Source: Planctomycetaceae bacterium | GTDB taxonomy: Bacteria; Planctomycetota; Phycisphaerae; Phycisphaerales; SM1A02 | Length of the DNA: 8,220 nt | Direction: 5' to 3' | NCBI GenBank assembly: GCA_947459855.1 | Contig: CANHFL010000035.1 | Span: 1-8,220, forward strand | Made by a program: the position numbers and the translations under genes | Part shown: positions 1-5,385 of the stretch, in pieces | Layout of the letters: every line of letters starts with the position of its first letter | Numbering within the stretch: the stretch's first letter is position 1 | Notes under the pieces: generated by a model | Database searches by the model: none | What the model was told of the DNA's origin: nothing | Seen by the model: only the letters and a program-made list of their open reading frames with translations

Positions 1-243
1 GCCTCGCCGGTCCGCCCAGAGCCCCGCGGCCGCCGCTCCGAACTTCGCCGCCGCGCGCGTCCGCGCGATCGAGAGCTCGATCGCCGCCGCCACCGTGCCC
101 GCACCGTGCGCGCGCCGCAGCCGCTCGATCACCGCAGGCGCGGGCGCGGCATCGATCCCGCGCAGCGCGTCCAGCATCGGCGCGCACGCAGGGGAGCCCA
201 GCTCCCGCCACGCCGCCAGCGCATCGCCGCCCGCGTCCGCCAT
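1..243 (-). CDS. THUMP-like class I SAM-dependent methyltransferase, N-terminal part (runs off the window)
   Basis: The reading frame opens with ATG at 243-241 and stays open to the window edge, giving 81 residues of a longer protein. The N-terminus is helical and Ala-rich. Near residues 51-70 it carries an A-x-E-L-S-I-A-R-x-R-A-A-A-K-F pattern. This resembles the segment just before the 'EQATS' motif in planctomycete and actinobacterial class I methyltransferases with a THUMP-like C-terminal domain (presumed RNA methyltransferases). The SAM-binding motifs would lie outside the window, so the assignment rests on this short segment. The start lies 4 bp after the AI-2E gene's stop, with no good Shine-Dalgarno sequence, so translational coupling is likely. 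It is the third gene of the leftward operon. An unrelated Ala-rich helical protein cannot be excluded. Confidence 0.5.
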   Translation of the reverse strand, partial: MADAGGDALAAWRELGSPACAPMLDALRGIDAAPAPAVIERLRRAHGAGTVAAAIELSIARTRAAAKFGAAAAGLWADRRG

Positions 244-247
244 GGCG

Positions 248-1336
248 TCACTCGCGCGCGCTCTTCGCGCCCGCGGCGTCGCCCAGCAGCACCGAGAGCC
301 ACCGCAGGTCGTCCGTCGAGTCCAGCACGATCTTCATGATGATGGTCAGCGGAACCGCGAAGAACATGCCCGCGAAGCCCAGCAGGTAGCCCCACACCAC
401 CAGTGAGAGCAGCACCACCAGCGGCGAGAGCCCCAGGCGCGATCCCAGCATGCGCGGCTGCATGATGCTGCCGACCACGACGCCCGCGACGACCTGCACG
501 GCGGTCATCGCGATCGCCGCGCCCCAGCCCTTCGCGACCAGCGTGATCGCGATCACCAGCCCGCTGGCGATGATCGCGCCGATGGTCGGGATGTAGTTGA
601 AGAAGAACACGAAGAACGACAGCATGAACGCGAACGGCACGCCCAGGATGGCGCACGCGATCCAGTTGATCGCCGCCTGCAGCACGTTGAGCTGCGTGAT
701 CACCACCAGGAAGGACCGGATCTTGTCGGCCACGCCGGTGAGCGCGCCGTCCTTCGAGACGTTCGGGAAGGCCGTCGCCATCTTCACCGGCAGCGCGGAC
801 GCCTCGGCGATGATGAACGCACTGACCATCAGCACGAAGAAGAAGTTCTGCAGCACGGCCGCCAGCGCCTTGAAGATGACCTCGGCGAAGTCCGAGATCT
901 TCCAGCTGTGCAGGCTCGCCATGATGCGGTCGACGTCCAGGTCGGCGCCGCGCGCCTTCGCGGCGTTCAGCGCCTCCAGGATCAGCTCGTTCAGGCGCAC
1001 CTCGTACTGCGGCAGCTCGGGGCCCAGCGTGCGCGCCGAGTTGCCCAGGTAGTAGCCGATCCCGAGCGTCCCGCCGATCGTGACGCCAAGCACCACGATG
1101 AGCGCCAGCCAGCGCGGCAGGCGCAGCTTGTGCTGCAGCAGCGTCAGCGGCAGGATGGCGATCATGGCTATGAACGCCGCGGCCAGGATCGGCGTGATGA
1201 CGCCCTGCGCGGCCTTGATGCCCTCGGCGATCAGGACGATCGACGCGGCGGTGAGCAGGATGGACAGGCCCTTGCCCATCGAGCGCGGGGGCTGCTGCTG
1301 TTCGGGAGCGGGCGCGGTCTGCTGATCAGGGGACAT
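248..1336 (-). CDS. AI-2E / PerM family transporter (integral membrane protein)
   Basis: This 362-residue protein has the length and hydrophobic pattern of the AI-2E (PerM/YdiK/TqsA) family. A short cytoplasmic Gln/Pro-rich N-terminus precedes membrane segments near residues 24-38, 45-66 and 75-97. A polar loop (about 100-155) follows, then segments near 158-178, 212-268 and 272-335. Family hallmarks are F-N-Y-I-P-T-I-G-A-I-I-A (246-257), P-R-M-L-G-S-R-L-G-L-S-P (294-305) and W-G-Y-L-L-G-x-x-G-M-x-x-A-V-P-L-T (315-331). Family members export autoinducer-2 or act as Na+/H+ antiporters or as permeases of unknown substrate, so the actual cargo cannot be read from sequence. The ATG overlaps the end of the DUF1080 gene by 11 bp and has a clear Shine-Dalgarno sequence 7 nt upstream, which fixes the start. 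It is the middle gene of a leftward operon. Confidence 0.88.
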   Translation of the reverse strand: MSPDQQTAPAPEQQQPPRSMGKGLSILLTAASIVLIAEGIKAAQGVITPILAAAFIAMIAILPLTLLQHKLRLPRWLALIVVLGVTIGGTLGIGYYLGNSARTLGPELPQYEVRLNELILEALNAAKARGADLDVDRIMASLHSWKISDFAEVIFKALAAVLQNFFFVLMVSAFIIAEASALPVKMATAFPNVSKDGALTGVADKIRSFLVVITQLNVLQAAINWIACAILGVPFAFMLSFFVFFFNYIPTIGAIIASGLVIAITLVAKGWGAAIAMTAVQVVAGVVVGSIMQPRMLGSRLGLSPLVVLLSLVVWGYLLGFAGMFFAVPLTIIMKIVLDSTDDLRWLSVLLGDAAGAKSARE

Positions 1337-2006
1337 TCTTGTTCTCCGTCTTCGCCGGGAGCTCGCTGATGCGGACGTCGCGGTACCAGACCCGGTCGCC
1401 GTGGCCCAGGAAGCCGACGTGCCCGGTCGTCCGCTTCAGGCCTGGGTGCTGCTTCGTGCTCAGGGTGCCGTCCTTCGTCGCCTGGTCCAGGTCCGCGTCG
1501 ACCAGCACGGTGCCGTTCAGCGTGACCTTCACGTGCCGGCCGTCCACGACGATCTCCTCGTCGTTCCACTCGCCGCACGGCTTCAGCGCGGCCGTGCTGC
1601 CCTTGGAAGCGACCACGCCGTAGACGCTGCCGTGGCGCTGCCAGTCCTTCAGCCAGCCCTTGTACTTCTCGTGCCCGTCGTCCAGCACCTGGATCTCCAG
1701 ACCGTCGTAGGCCGCGTCGCCCTCGAGCGGTGCGCGCACGCCGATGCCGTTGTTGGCGCCGGGGCTCAGGCGGAAGCGGAAGCGCAGCACGAAGTTCGCG
1801 TACTCGCGCGCCGTGAAGAGGTTGGTTCCGTCCTTCAGGCAGGTGATGGCGCCGTCCTCGACGCCGTAGCCCTTCGTGTCGCCGGTCCAGCCCGCCAGCG
1901 ACGTGCCGTCGAAGAGGCTGGTGAAGCCCTGCTCGGCCGGCAGGGGGGCCGGGGCGGCCGGCACGGCGTTCTGGAAGGCAACGAGGATCGCGATCGCGGC
2001 GAGCAT
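1326..2006 (-). CDS. Secreted DUF1080 (3-keto-disaccharide hydrolase-type) domain protein
   Basis: This 226-residue protein has a short hydrophobic signal peptide (residues 1-16) ending near A-V-P-A-A, followed by a Pro/Ala linker and one DUF1080 domain (PF06439, concanavalin-like fold). Visible family marks are G-F-T-S-L-F-D-G-T-S-L-A-G-W (27-40), V-E-D-G-A-I (49-54), N-F-V-L-R-F-R-F-R-L-S-P-G-A-N-N-G-I (71-88), Y-D-G-L-E-I-Q-V-L-D-D (100-110), G-E-W-N-D (145-149) and G-H-V-G-F-L-G-H-G-D-R-V-W-Y-R-D-V-R-I (195-213). Members are abundant in planctomycetes and Bacteroidetes. Some hydrolyse 3-keto-glycosides and many are simply glycan-related. It likely acts outside the cytoplasm on an oxidised sugar. 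It is the first gene of the leftward operon and is divergent from the DUF72 gene across 34 bp. The start is supported by the signal peptide and by a TAGCGT hexamer 6 nt upstream. Confidence 0.9.
   Translation of the reverse strand: MLAAIAILVAFQNAVPAAPAPLPAEQGFTSLFDGTSLAGWTGDTKGYGVEDGAITCLKDGTNLFTAREYANFVLRFRFRLSPGANNGIGVRAPLEGDAAYDGLEIQVLDDGHEKYKGWLKDWQRHGSVYGVVASKGSTAALKPCGEWNDEEIVVDGRHVKVTLNGTVLVDADLDQATKDGTLSTKQHPGLKRTTGHVGFLGHGDRVWYRDVRISELPAKTENKNVP
1344..1347 (-). promoter_or_regulatory. Shine-Dalgarno site (GGAG) of the AI-2E gene
   Basis: On the minus strand GGAG is followed by 7 nt (AACAAGA) and the ATG at 1336. It lies inside the 3' end of the DUF1080 coding region. It shows that this organism uses anti-Shine-Dalgarno pairing for an operon-internal gene, in contrast to the operon-leading genes, which lack such a site. 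Confidence 0.7.
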
Positions 2007-2012
2007 GCGCGG

Positions 2013-2018
2013 ACGCTA
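2013..2018 (-). promoter_or_regulatory. Putative -10 box TAGCGT of a leaderless promoter for the DUF1080 operon
   Basis: TAGCGT on the minus strand is followed by 6 nt (CCGCGC) and the ATG at 2006. A start site 6-8 nt past a -10 box would fall at or next to the A of the ATG. No Shine-Dalgarno or TTGACA-like -35 is visible. It fits the TAnnnT pattern seen before five other genes here. Confidence 0.5.
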
Positions 2019-2028
2019 CCACGCGGCC

Positions 2029-2034
2029 TACGCT
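2029..2034 (+). promoter_or_regulatory. Putative -10 box TACGCT of a leaderless promoter for the DUF72 gene
   Basis: TACGCT is followed by 6 nt (GCCCGC) and the ATG at 2041. There is no Shine-Dalgarno sequence. The box lies 10 bp from the opposite-strand TAGCGT box, so polymerases on the two promoters would overlap. Confidence 0.5.
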
Positions 2035-2040
2035 GCCCGC

Positions 2041-3117
2041 ATGGCACGGCGCGTGCGCAGCGACGACGGCGGCGGTCTCTTCGGCACCACGCCGATGGAC
2101 CGCGCGCTGGACGCGGTGCCGCCCGCGCCGGTGCCGCCGGACGTCCGAGACGTGGCCGCGCGGCTGCCCGCCGCGATCCACCTTGGCACCAGCAGCTGGG
2201 CATATCCCGGATGGCGCGGCATCGTGTTCGGTGCGCGCGCGCCCGCCGCGCGCCTCGCGTCCGACGGGCTCGCGGCCTACGCCGCGTGGCCGCTCCACCG
2301 CACCGTCGGGCTCGACCGCGCCTTCTACGCCGCGCCCTCCGGGGACGAGTACCGCGGCCTTGCGTCGCTGGTGCCCGAGGGCTTCCGCTTCACCGTGAAG
2401 GCCGAGCAGTCCGTCGTGCGCCCCGATGCCGACCGCGAAGGCAACACGTTCGGCAGCACCTCGGCGCTGCGCGCATCGGGCACCGCGAACCCGCGCTTCC
2501 TGGATGCGGCGTACGCGATCGACCGCATCGTGGCGCCTGCCGTCGCCGGGCTTGGCGCGGCGCTCGGCCCCATCGTGCTGCAGTTCCCGCCGCTCGACCT
2601 GTCGGCGCGCGGCCGGCTGGGCGGCGTGGAGGGCTTCCTCGACGCGCTGCATGCGTTCCTCGACGCGCTCGGCTGCGGTGCGCCGGGCACGCCCGTGCTG
2701 GCGGTCGAACCGCGCAACCGCGAGCTCTTCCGCGCGCCGCACGCCGCGCGCTATGCCGCGGTGCTGCGCGCGACCGGCGCGGTGCACTCGTACCTCGGCC
2801 ATCCCTCGGTGCCGCCCGTCGCGGCGCAGGCGCGCGCGCTGGCCGAGTCCGGCGCCCCGGCCGATTCCGGCCGCGCCGTGCTTGCACGCTGGATGCTCCT
2901 GCCCGGCGCCACGTACGAGGCCGCCGCCGACCGCTTCGGCCCCTTCGACCGCCTGCAGGCCCCGGACCCCGTGGGCCGCGACGAGATCGCGCAGCTCCTT
3001 GCCGCGGCATCGCCCGCGCGCCCCGGCTTCGTCGTGGTGAACAACAAGGCCGAGGGCAGCGCGGTGCGGTCCGTCGAGGGACTCGCGCGCGCGCTCGTCG
3101 CCGACCGGCCGGGCTAG
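2041..3117 (+). CDS. DUF72 (YecE-like) family protein
   Basis: This 358-residue protein belongs to the DUF72/UPF0759 family, which has a TIM-barrel-like fold and no settled biochemical function. Visible marks are G-T-S-S-W-A-Y-P-G-W-R-G-I-V-F near residues 49-63, then P-L-H-R-T-V-G-L-D-R-A-F-Y in place of the E-x-N-x-T-F-Y of YecE. I associate the former with a distinct DUF72 subgroup. Further on come P-E-G-F-R-F-T-V-K, L-Q-F-P-P, A-V-E-P-R-N-R-E-L and, near the C-terminus, V-V-V-N-N-K-A-E-G-S-A. The length is above the roughly 250-300 residues of typical members, partly because of an N-terminal extension of about 45 residues. The frame is open upstream to 1876, but ATG 2041 is preferred: it does not run into the divergent gene and follows TACGCT by 6 nt. 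It starts a rightward cluster, with the sugar dehydrogenase 9 bp downstream. Confidence 0.85.
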   Translation: MARRVRSDDGGGLFGTTPMDRALDAVPPAPVPPDVRDVAARLPAAIHLGTSSWAYPGWRGIVFGARAPAARLASDGLAAYAAWPLHRTVGLDRAFYAAPSGDEYRGLASLVPEGFRFTVKAEQSVVRPDADREGNTFGSTSALRASGTANPRFLDAAYAIDRIVAPAVAGLGAALGPIVLQFPPLDLSARGRLGGVEGFLDALHAFLDALGCGAPGTPVLAVEPRNRELFRAPHAARYAAVLRATGAVHSYLGHPSVPPVAAQARALAESGAPADSGRAVLARWMLLPGATYEAAADRFGPFDRLQAPDPVGRDEIAQLLAAASPARPGFVVVNNKAEGSAVRSVEGLARALVADRPG

Positions 3118-3120
3118 CAT
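3115..3120 (+). promoter_or_regulatory. Putative -10 box TAGCAT, overlapping the DUF72 stop codon
   Basis: TAGCAT is followed by 6 nt (TCCGGC) and the ATG of the sugar dehydrogenase at 3127. Its first three bases are the TAG stop codon of the DUF72 gene. No Shine-Dalgarno is seen, so the dehydrogenase may have its own leaderless transcript inside an apparent operon. Confidence 0.45.
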
Positions 3121-3126
3121 TCCGGC

Positions 3127-4380
3127 ATGAGCCTCCGTTCCGTCGCCCTTGCCGCGCCCGTTCTCCTCGCATCGTTCCTCCTGCCGGCATCCCGCGCGCA
3201 GGACGCCGCCCCCGCCCCTGCGTCCAAGGCCGCGCCGCGCGTCGCGAAGGCCGCGCTTCCCAAGGTCAAGCTGCAGCGCGTCTCGGCGGGCGTGACGCTG
3301 CGCCGCCCCGTGCAGGTGGTCTTCGAGCCGGGCGACAGCACGCGGATGTACGTGCTCGAGCAGCCCGGCCGCATCCTGATCCTGAACCCCGGTGACCGCG
3401 ATGCCAAGGAAGGCAAGGTCTTCCTGGACATCCACGGCCAGGTGAACAGCAAGGGCAACGAGGAAGGCCTGCTCTCGCTGGCGTTCCACCCGGACTTCGC
3501 GAAGAACGGACGCTTCTTCCTCTTCTACACCGCGATGGACGCCGAGAAGAAGCGCCGCAACGTGCTCTCCTCGTGGAAGCTCGATCCCGACACCCGCATG
3601 GGCGACCCCAAGAGCGAGGAGATCCTGCTCAGCGTCGACGACCCGTACTCGAACCACAACGGCGGAACGGTGCTCTTCGGCAAGGACGGCATGCTCTACC
3701 TGAGCATCGGCGACGGCGGTGCGGCCAACGACCCGCAGCACAACGGCCAGGAACTCGGTTCGCTCATGGCCAAGGTGCTGCGCATCGACGTCGACCGTGC
3801 GGATGCCGGCAAGCCGTACGCGATCCCGTCGGACAATCCCTTCGTGGGCAAGCAGGGCGCGCGCCCCGAGGTGTGGGCCAGCGGCCTGCGAAACGTGTGG
3901 CGCATGAGCTTCGACCGCAAGACCGGCGAGCTCTACGCCGGCGACGTCGGCCAGAACCAGTACGAGGAGGTCGACATCGTCACCAAGGGCGGCAACTACG
4001 GTTGGAACCCGCGCGAGGGACTGCACGCGTTCGCCGGCGGGCAGCCGGGCAACGCGGGCACGGACTATGTCGACCCGGTGGTCGAATACCCGCACGACGA
4101 GGGCGTCAGCATCACGGGCGGCTACGTGAGCCGCAACCCGAAGCATCCGCAGCTCGAGGGCGTCTACCTCTACGCAGACCTCGTCAGCGGCCGCGTCTGG
4201 GGCATCCGCTGCGAGGGCGGCAAGCGCGTCGCCGGACCCGAGATCGTCGCGCAGACCAAGAACCACCTGCCGACCAGCTTCGGCGAGGCCGCGGACGGCA
4301 CCCTCTACATGACCACGTTCGAGGGCAGCCAGGACACGCGCGCGAAGGGCGCGATCTGGCGCATTGCGCCGGCCGAGTGA
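3127..4380 (+). CDS. Exported PQQ-dependent sugar dehydrogenase (GSDH / glucose-sorbosone dehydrogenase family)
   Basis: This 417-residue protein has a signal peptide (hydrophobic residues 5-20, likely cut after A-S-R-A at 24), a short Ala/Pro/Lys linker and a six-bladed beta-propeller of the GSDH family (PF07995). Key marks are R-M-Y-V-L-E-Q-P-G-R (75-84), N-E-E-G-L-L-S-L-A-F-H-P-D-F, N-H-N-G-G (176-180) with His177 at the place of the catalytic base of soluble glucose dehydrogenase, L-S-I-G-D-G-G, G-L-R-N (253-256) with Arg255 at the PQQ-contact position, and G-G-N-Y-G-W (288-293). The family oxidises sugars outside the cytoplasm using PQQ and Ca2+. Whether the substrate is a free aldose, sorbosone or an oligosaccharide cannot be told. 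No PQQ synthesis genes are in the window. It sits between the DUF72 gene and a small lipoprotein gene in the same direction. Confidence 0.9.
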   Translation: MSLRSVALAAPVLLASFLLPASRAQDAAPAPASKAAPRVAKAALPKVKLQRVSAGVTLRRPVQVVFEPGDSTRMYVLEQPGRILILNPGDRDAKEGKVFLDIHGQVNSKGNEEGLLSLAFHPDFAKNGRFFLFYTAMDAEKKRRNVLSSWKLDPDTRMGDPKSEEILLSVDDPYSNHNGGTVLFGKDGMLYLSIGDGGAANDPQHNGQELGSLMAKVLRIDVDRADAGKPYAIPSDNPFVGKQGARPEVWASGLRNVWRMSFDRKTGELYAGDVGQNQYEEVDIVTKGGNYGWNPREGLHAFAGGQPGNAGTDYVDPVVEYPHDEGVSITGGYVSRNPKHPQLEGVYLYADLVSGRVWGIRCEGGKRVAGPEIVAQTKNHLPTSFGEAADGTLYMTTFEGSQDTRAKGAIWRIAPAE

Positions 4381-4385
4381 GCGGC

Positions 4386-4391
4386 TAGTAT
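4386..4391 (+). promoter_or_regulatory. Putative -10 box TAGTAT of the small lipoprotein gene
   Basis: TAGTAT is followed by 10 nt and the ATG at 4402, so a start site 7 nt downstream would leave a leader of about 4 nt. It lies just after the dehydrogenase stop codon (4378-4380). Spacing is longer than at the other TAnnnT boxes, so support is weaker. Confidence 0.35.
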
Positions 4392-4401
4392 TGGTCCAGC
4401 G

Positions 4402-4689
4402 ATGACGAACCGCCCCACCGGACCCCGCGTTGCCTGCCTCGCCGCCCGAACGGCGGCCGTCTCCGCCGTGGTGCTGTGCGCCGCTGCGTGCGGCGGTGGG
4501 GGAGAGGGCGACCTGTGGGGCGACTCGATGACGCCCACGCAGATGCAGAACGCCGAGTGGCGCTCCAACGTGCAGCCCTTCCCGATGGCCACCACGCAGG
4601 GCGACAGCGACGATCCGTTCATCGACAACCCGAACTACCCGTTCGTGGAAGAGCCGTGGTGGCAGAACCCGGCCTACAACGGCGGCTGA
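4402..4689 (+). CDS. Small predicted lipoprotein, acidic and aromatic C-terminus, function unknown
   Basis: This 95-residue protein has an N-terminal arginine region, a hydrophobic stretch (residues 17-29) and a lipobox-like A-A-A-C with Cys30, followed by a Gly-rich spacer. The -3 residue is Ala instead of the usual Leu or Val, so lipidation is probable but not certain. The mature part is short, acidic and rich in Pro, Asn and aromatics. It holds two N-P-x-Y motifs (76-79 and 89-92) and a W-W pair (86-87). I recognise no family. It follows the sugar dehydrogenase by 21 bp in the same direction, which suggests an envelope role but does not prove a functional link. Its last 16 bp overlap the convergent metallophosphoesterase gene. 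The gene is supported by the signal sequence and third-position GC bias. Confidence 0.7.
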   Translation: MTNRPTGPRVACLAARTAAVSAVVLCAAACGGGGEGDLWGDSMTPTQMQNAEWRSNVQPFPMATTQGDSDDPFIDNPNYPFVEEPWWQNPAYNGG

Positions 4690-5291
4690 GCGTCGCCTGA
4701 CCGCATCGGCTGCATCCGGCGGAACTCGCCCTGCGGCGCGGGGCGGCGCGCGAGCAGCGCCACCAGGTCATCCAACGGCACGGGTGCGTACGACCAGCAG
4801 TCGACGCCGACGTCGGTCGCGCGCCCGTGCTCGGGGAGCGACCCGTGCGAGTGGCCGTGCAGGTGCATCGCGCCGGACCACGTCCCACGCCACTGCCGCA
4901 GCGGATAGTGGCAGCAGACCACGCGCAGCCGCCGGCCCGGCTCGTGCGGGTCGTCCACGCGCAGGTCCAGCATGTCGTGCGATTCGGCGAAGCACTTCGC
5001 GAACCGACGTGATGCCGGGTCCTGGTTGCCGCGCACCAGCACGACCGTGCGGCAGCGGATCCGCTCCAGGAACGTGCGCGCGCCACGGCGCACCGCGCGG
5101 TCGCCCCAGTCCAGCTCGCCGAACACGTCGCCGAGGTGCAGCAGCACGTCGCGCGGCCGTACGCGGCGGTTGATCGCCTCCAGGAGCGCCTCGTCCATTT
5201 CCCGGACGTCGCCGTGCGGGCGTCCGAACCGCGCGATCGCCGCGGACTCGCCGAAGTGCGTGTCGGCCGTGACCCAGGTGCGGCTGCCCAT
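4674..5291 (-). CDS. Calcineurin-like metallophosphoesterase with a GNQD variant motif
   Basis: This 205-residue protein has the ordered metal-site motifs of the calcineurin-like phosphoesterase superfamily: D-T-H (10-12), L-G-D-V-F (53-57), G-N-Q-D (88-91), C-H-Y-P (127-130) and H-L-H-G-H-S-H-G (143-150). The layout with L-V-R-G-N-x-D and H-Y-P-x-x-x-W matches the small phage- and bacterial-type phosphoesterases whose natural substrates are mostly unknown. Residue 90, normally the His of GNHD that assists catalysis, is Gln (CAG). The frame extends upstream, but ATG 5291 is chosen because M-G-S-R-T-W-V-T-A-D begins right before the first beta strand and TACGAT lies 6 nt upstream. It is cytosolic, with no signal peptide. 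It is convergent with the lipoprotein gene (16-bp overlap) and divergent from pyrB across 94 bp. Confidence 0.88.
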   Translation of the reverse strand: MGSRTWVTADTHFGESAAIARFGRPHGDVREMDEALLEAINRRVRPRDVLLHLGDVFGELDWGDRAVRRGARTFLERIRCRTVVLVRGNQDPASRRFAKCFAESHDMLDLRVDDPHEPGRRLRVVCCHYPLRQWRGTWSGAMHLHGHSHGSLPEHGRATDVGVDCWSYAPVPLDDLVALLARRPAPQGEFRRMQPMRSGDAQPPL

Positions 5292-5297
5292 GCGCGG

Positions 5298-5303
5298 ATC
5301 GTA
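5298..5303 (-). promoter_or_regulatory. Putative -10 box TACGAT of a leaderless promoter for the metallophosphoesterase gene
   Basis: TACGAT on the minus strand is followed by 6 nt (CCGCGC) and the ATG at 5291. The spacer is identical to the one before the DUF1080 gene. There is no Shine-Dalgarno and no evident -35. Confidence 0.5.
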
Positions 5304-5372
5304 TGGATGACTCGGTCCGTGCCCGTTCGTGCCTGCCCGCACCCATGCAGCCATCGGCGGGTCCGCGCGCCG

Positions 5373-5378
5373 TACACT
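5373..5378 (+). promoter_or_regulatory. Putative -10 box TACACT of a leaderless promoter for pyrB
   Basis: TACACT is followed by 7 nt (GCGGGCC) and the ATG at 5386. A start site 8 nt past the box would be the A of the ATG. No Shine-Dalgarno sequence and no PyrR-type attenuator structure is visible in this 94-bp divergent intergenic region. Confidence 0.5.
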
Positions 5379-5385
5379 GCGGGCC

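Noticed and set aside
1876..2040. Upstream in-frame extension of the DUF72 protein
   Set aside because: It would overlap the start of the divergent DUF1080 gene, adds no DUF72 homology, and ATG 2041 has a TAnnnT box at the expected distance.
1401..3395. Long plus-strand open frame (about 664 codons)
   Set aside because: It is antisense to the DUF1080 gene and out of frame with the DUF72 gene. Its composition is low-complexity Arg/Ala with no family features.
1231..4266. Very long minus-strand open frame (about 1011 codons)
   Set aside because: It runs antisense to the DUF72 and dehydrogenase genes and across the DUF1080 gene in another frame. Its translation is Arg/Ala/Val-rich with no domain, as expected for non-coding frames in GC-rich DNA that lack stop codons.
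5318..5333. CGTGCC direct repeat in the metallophosphoesterase-pyrB intergenic region as an operator
   Set aside because: Two 6-base copies in GC-rich DNA are expected by chance and do not match a known operator.
5329..5385. Upstream GTG start for pyrB
   Set aside because: The added residues do not resemble the family N-terminus and the extension would cover the TACACT promoter box.
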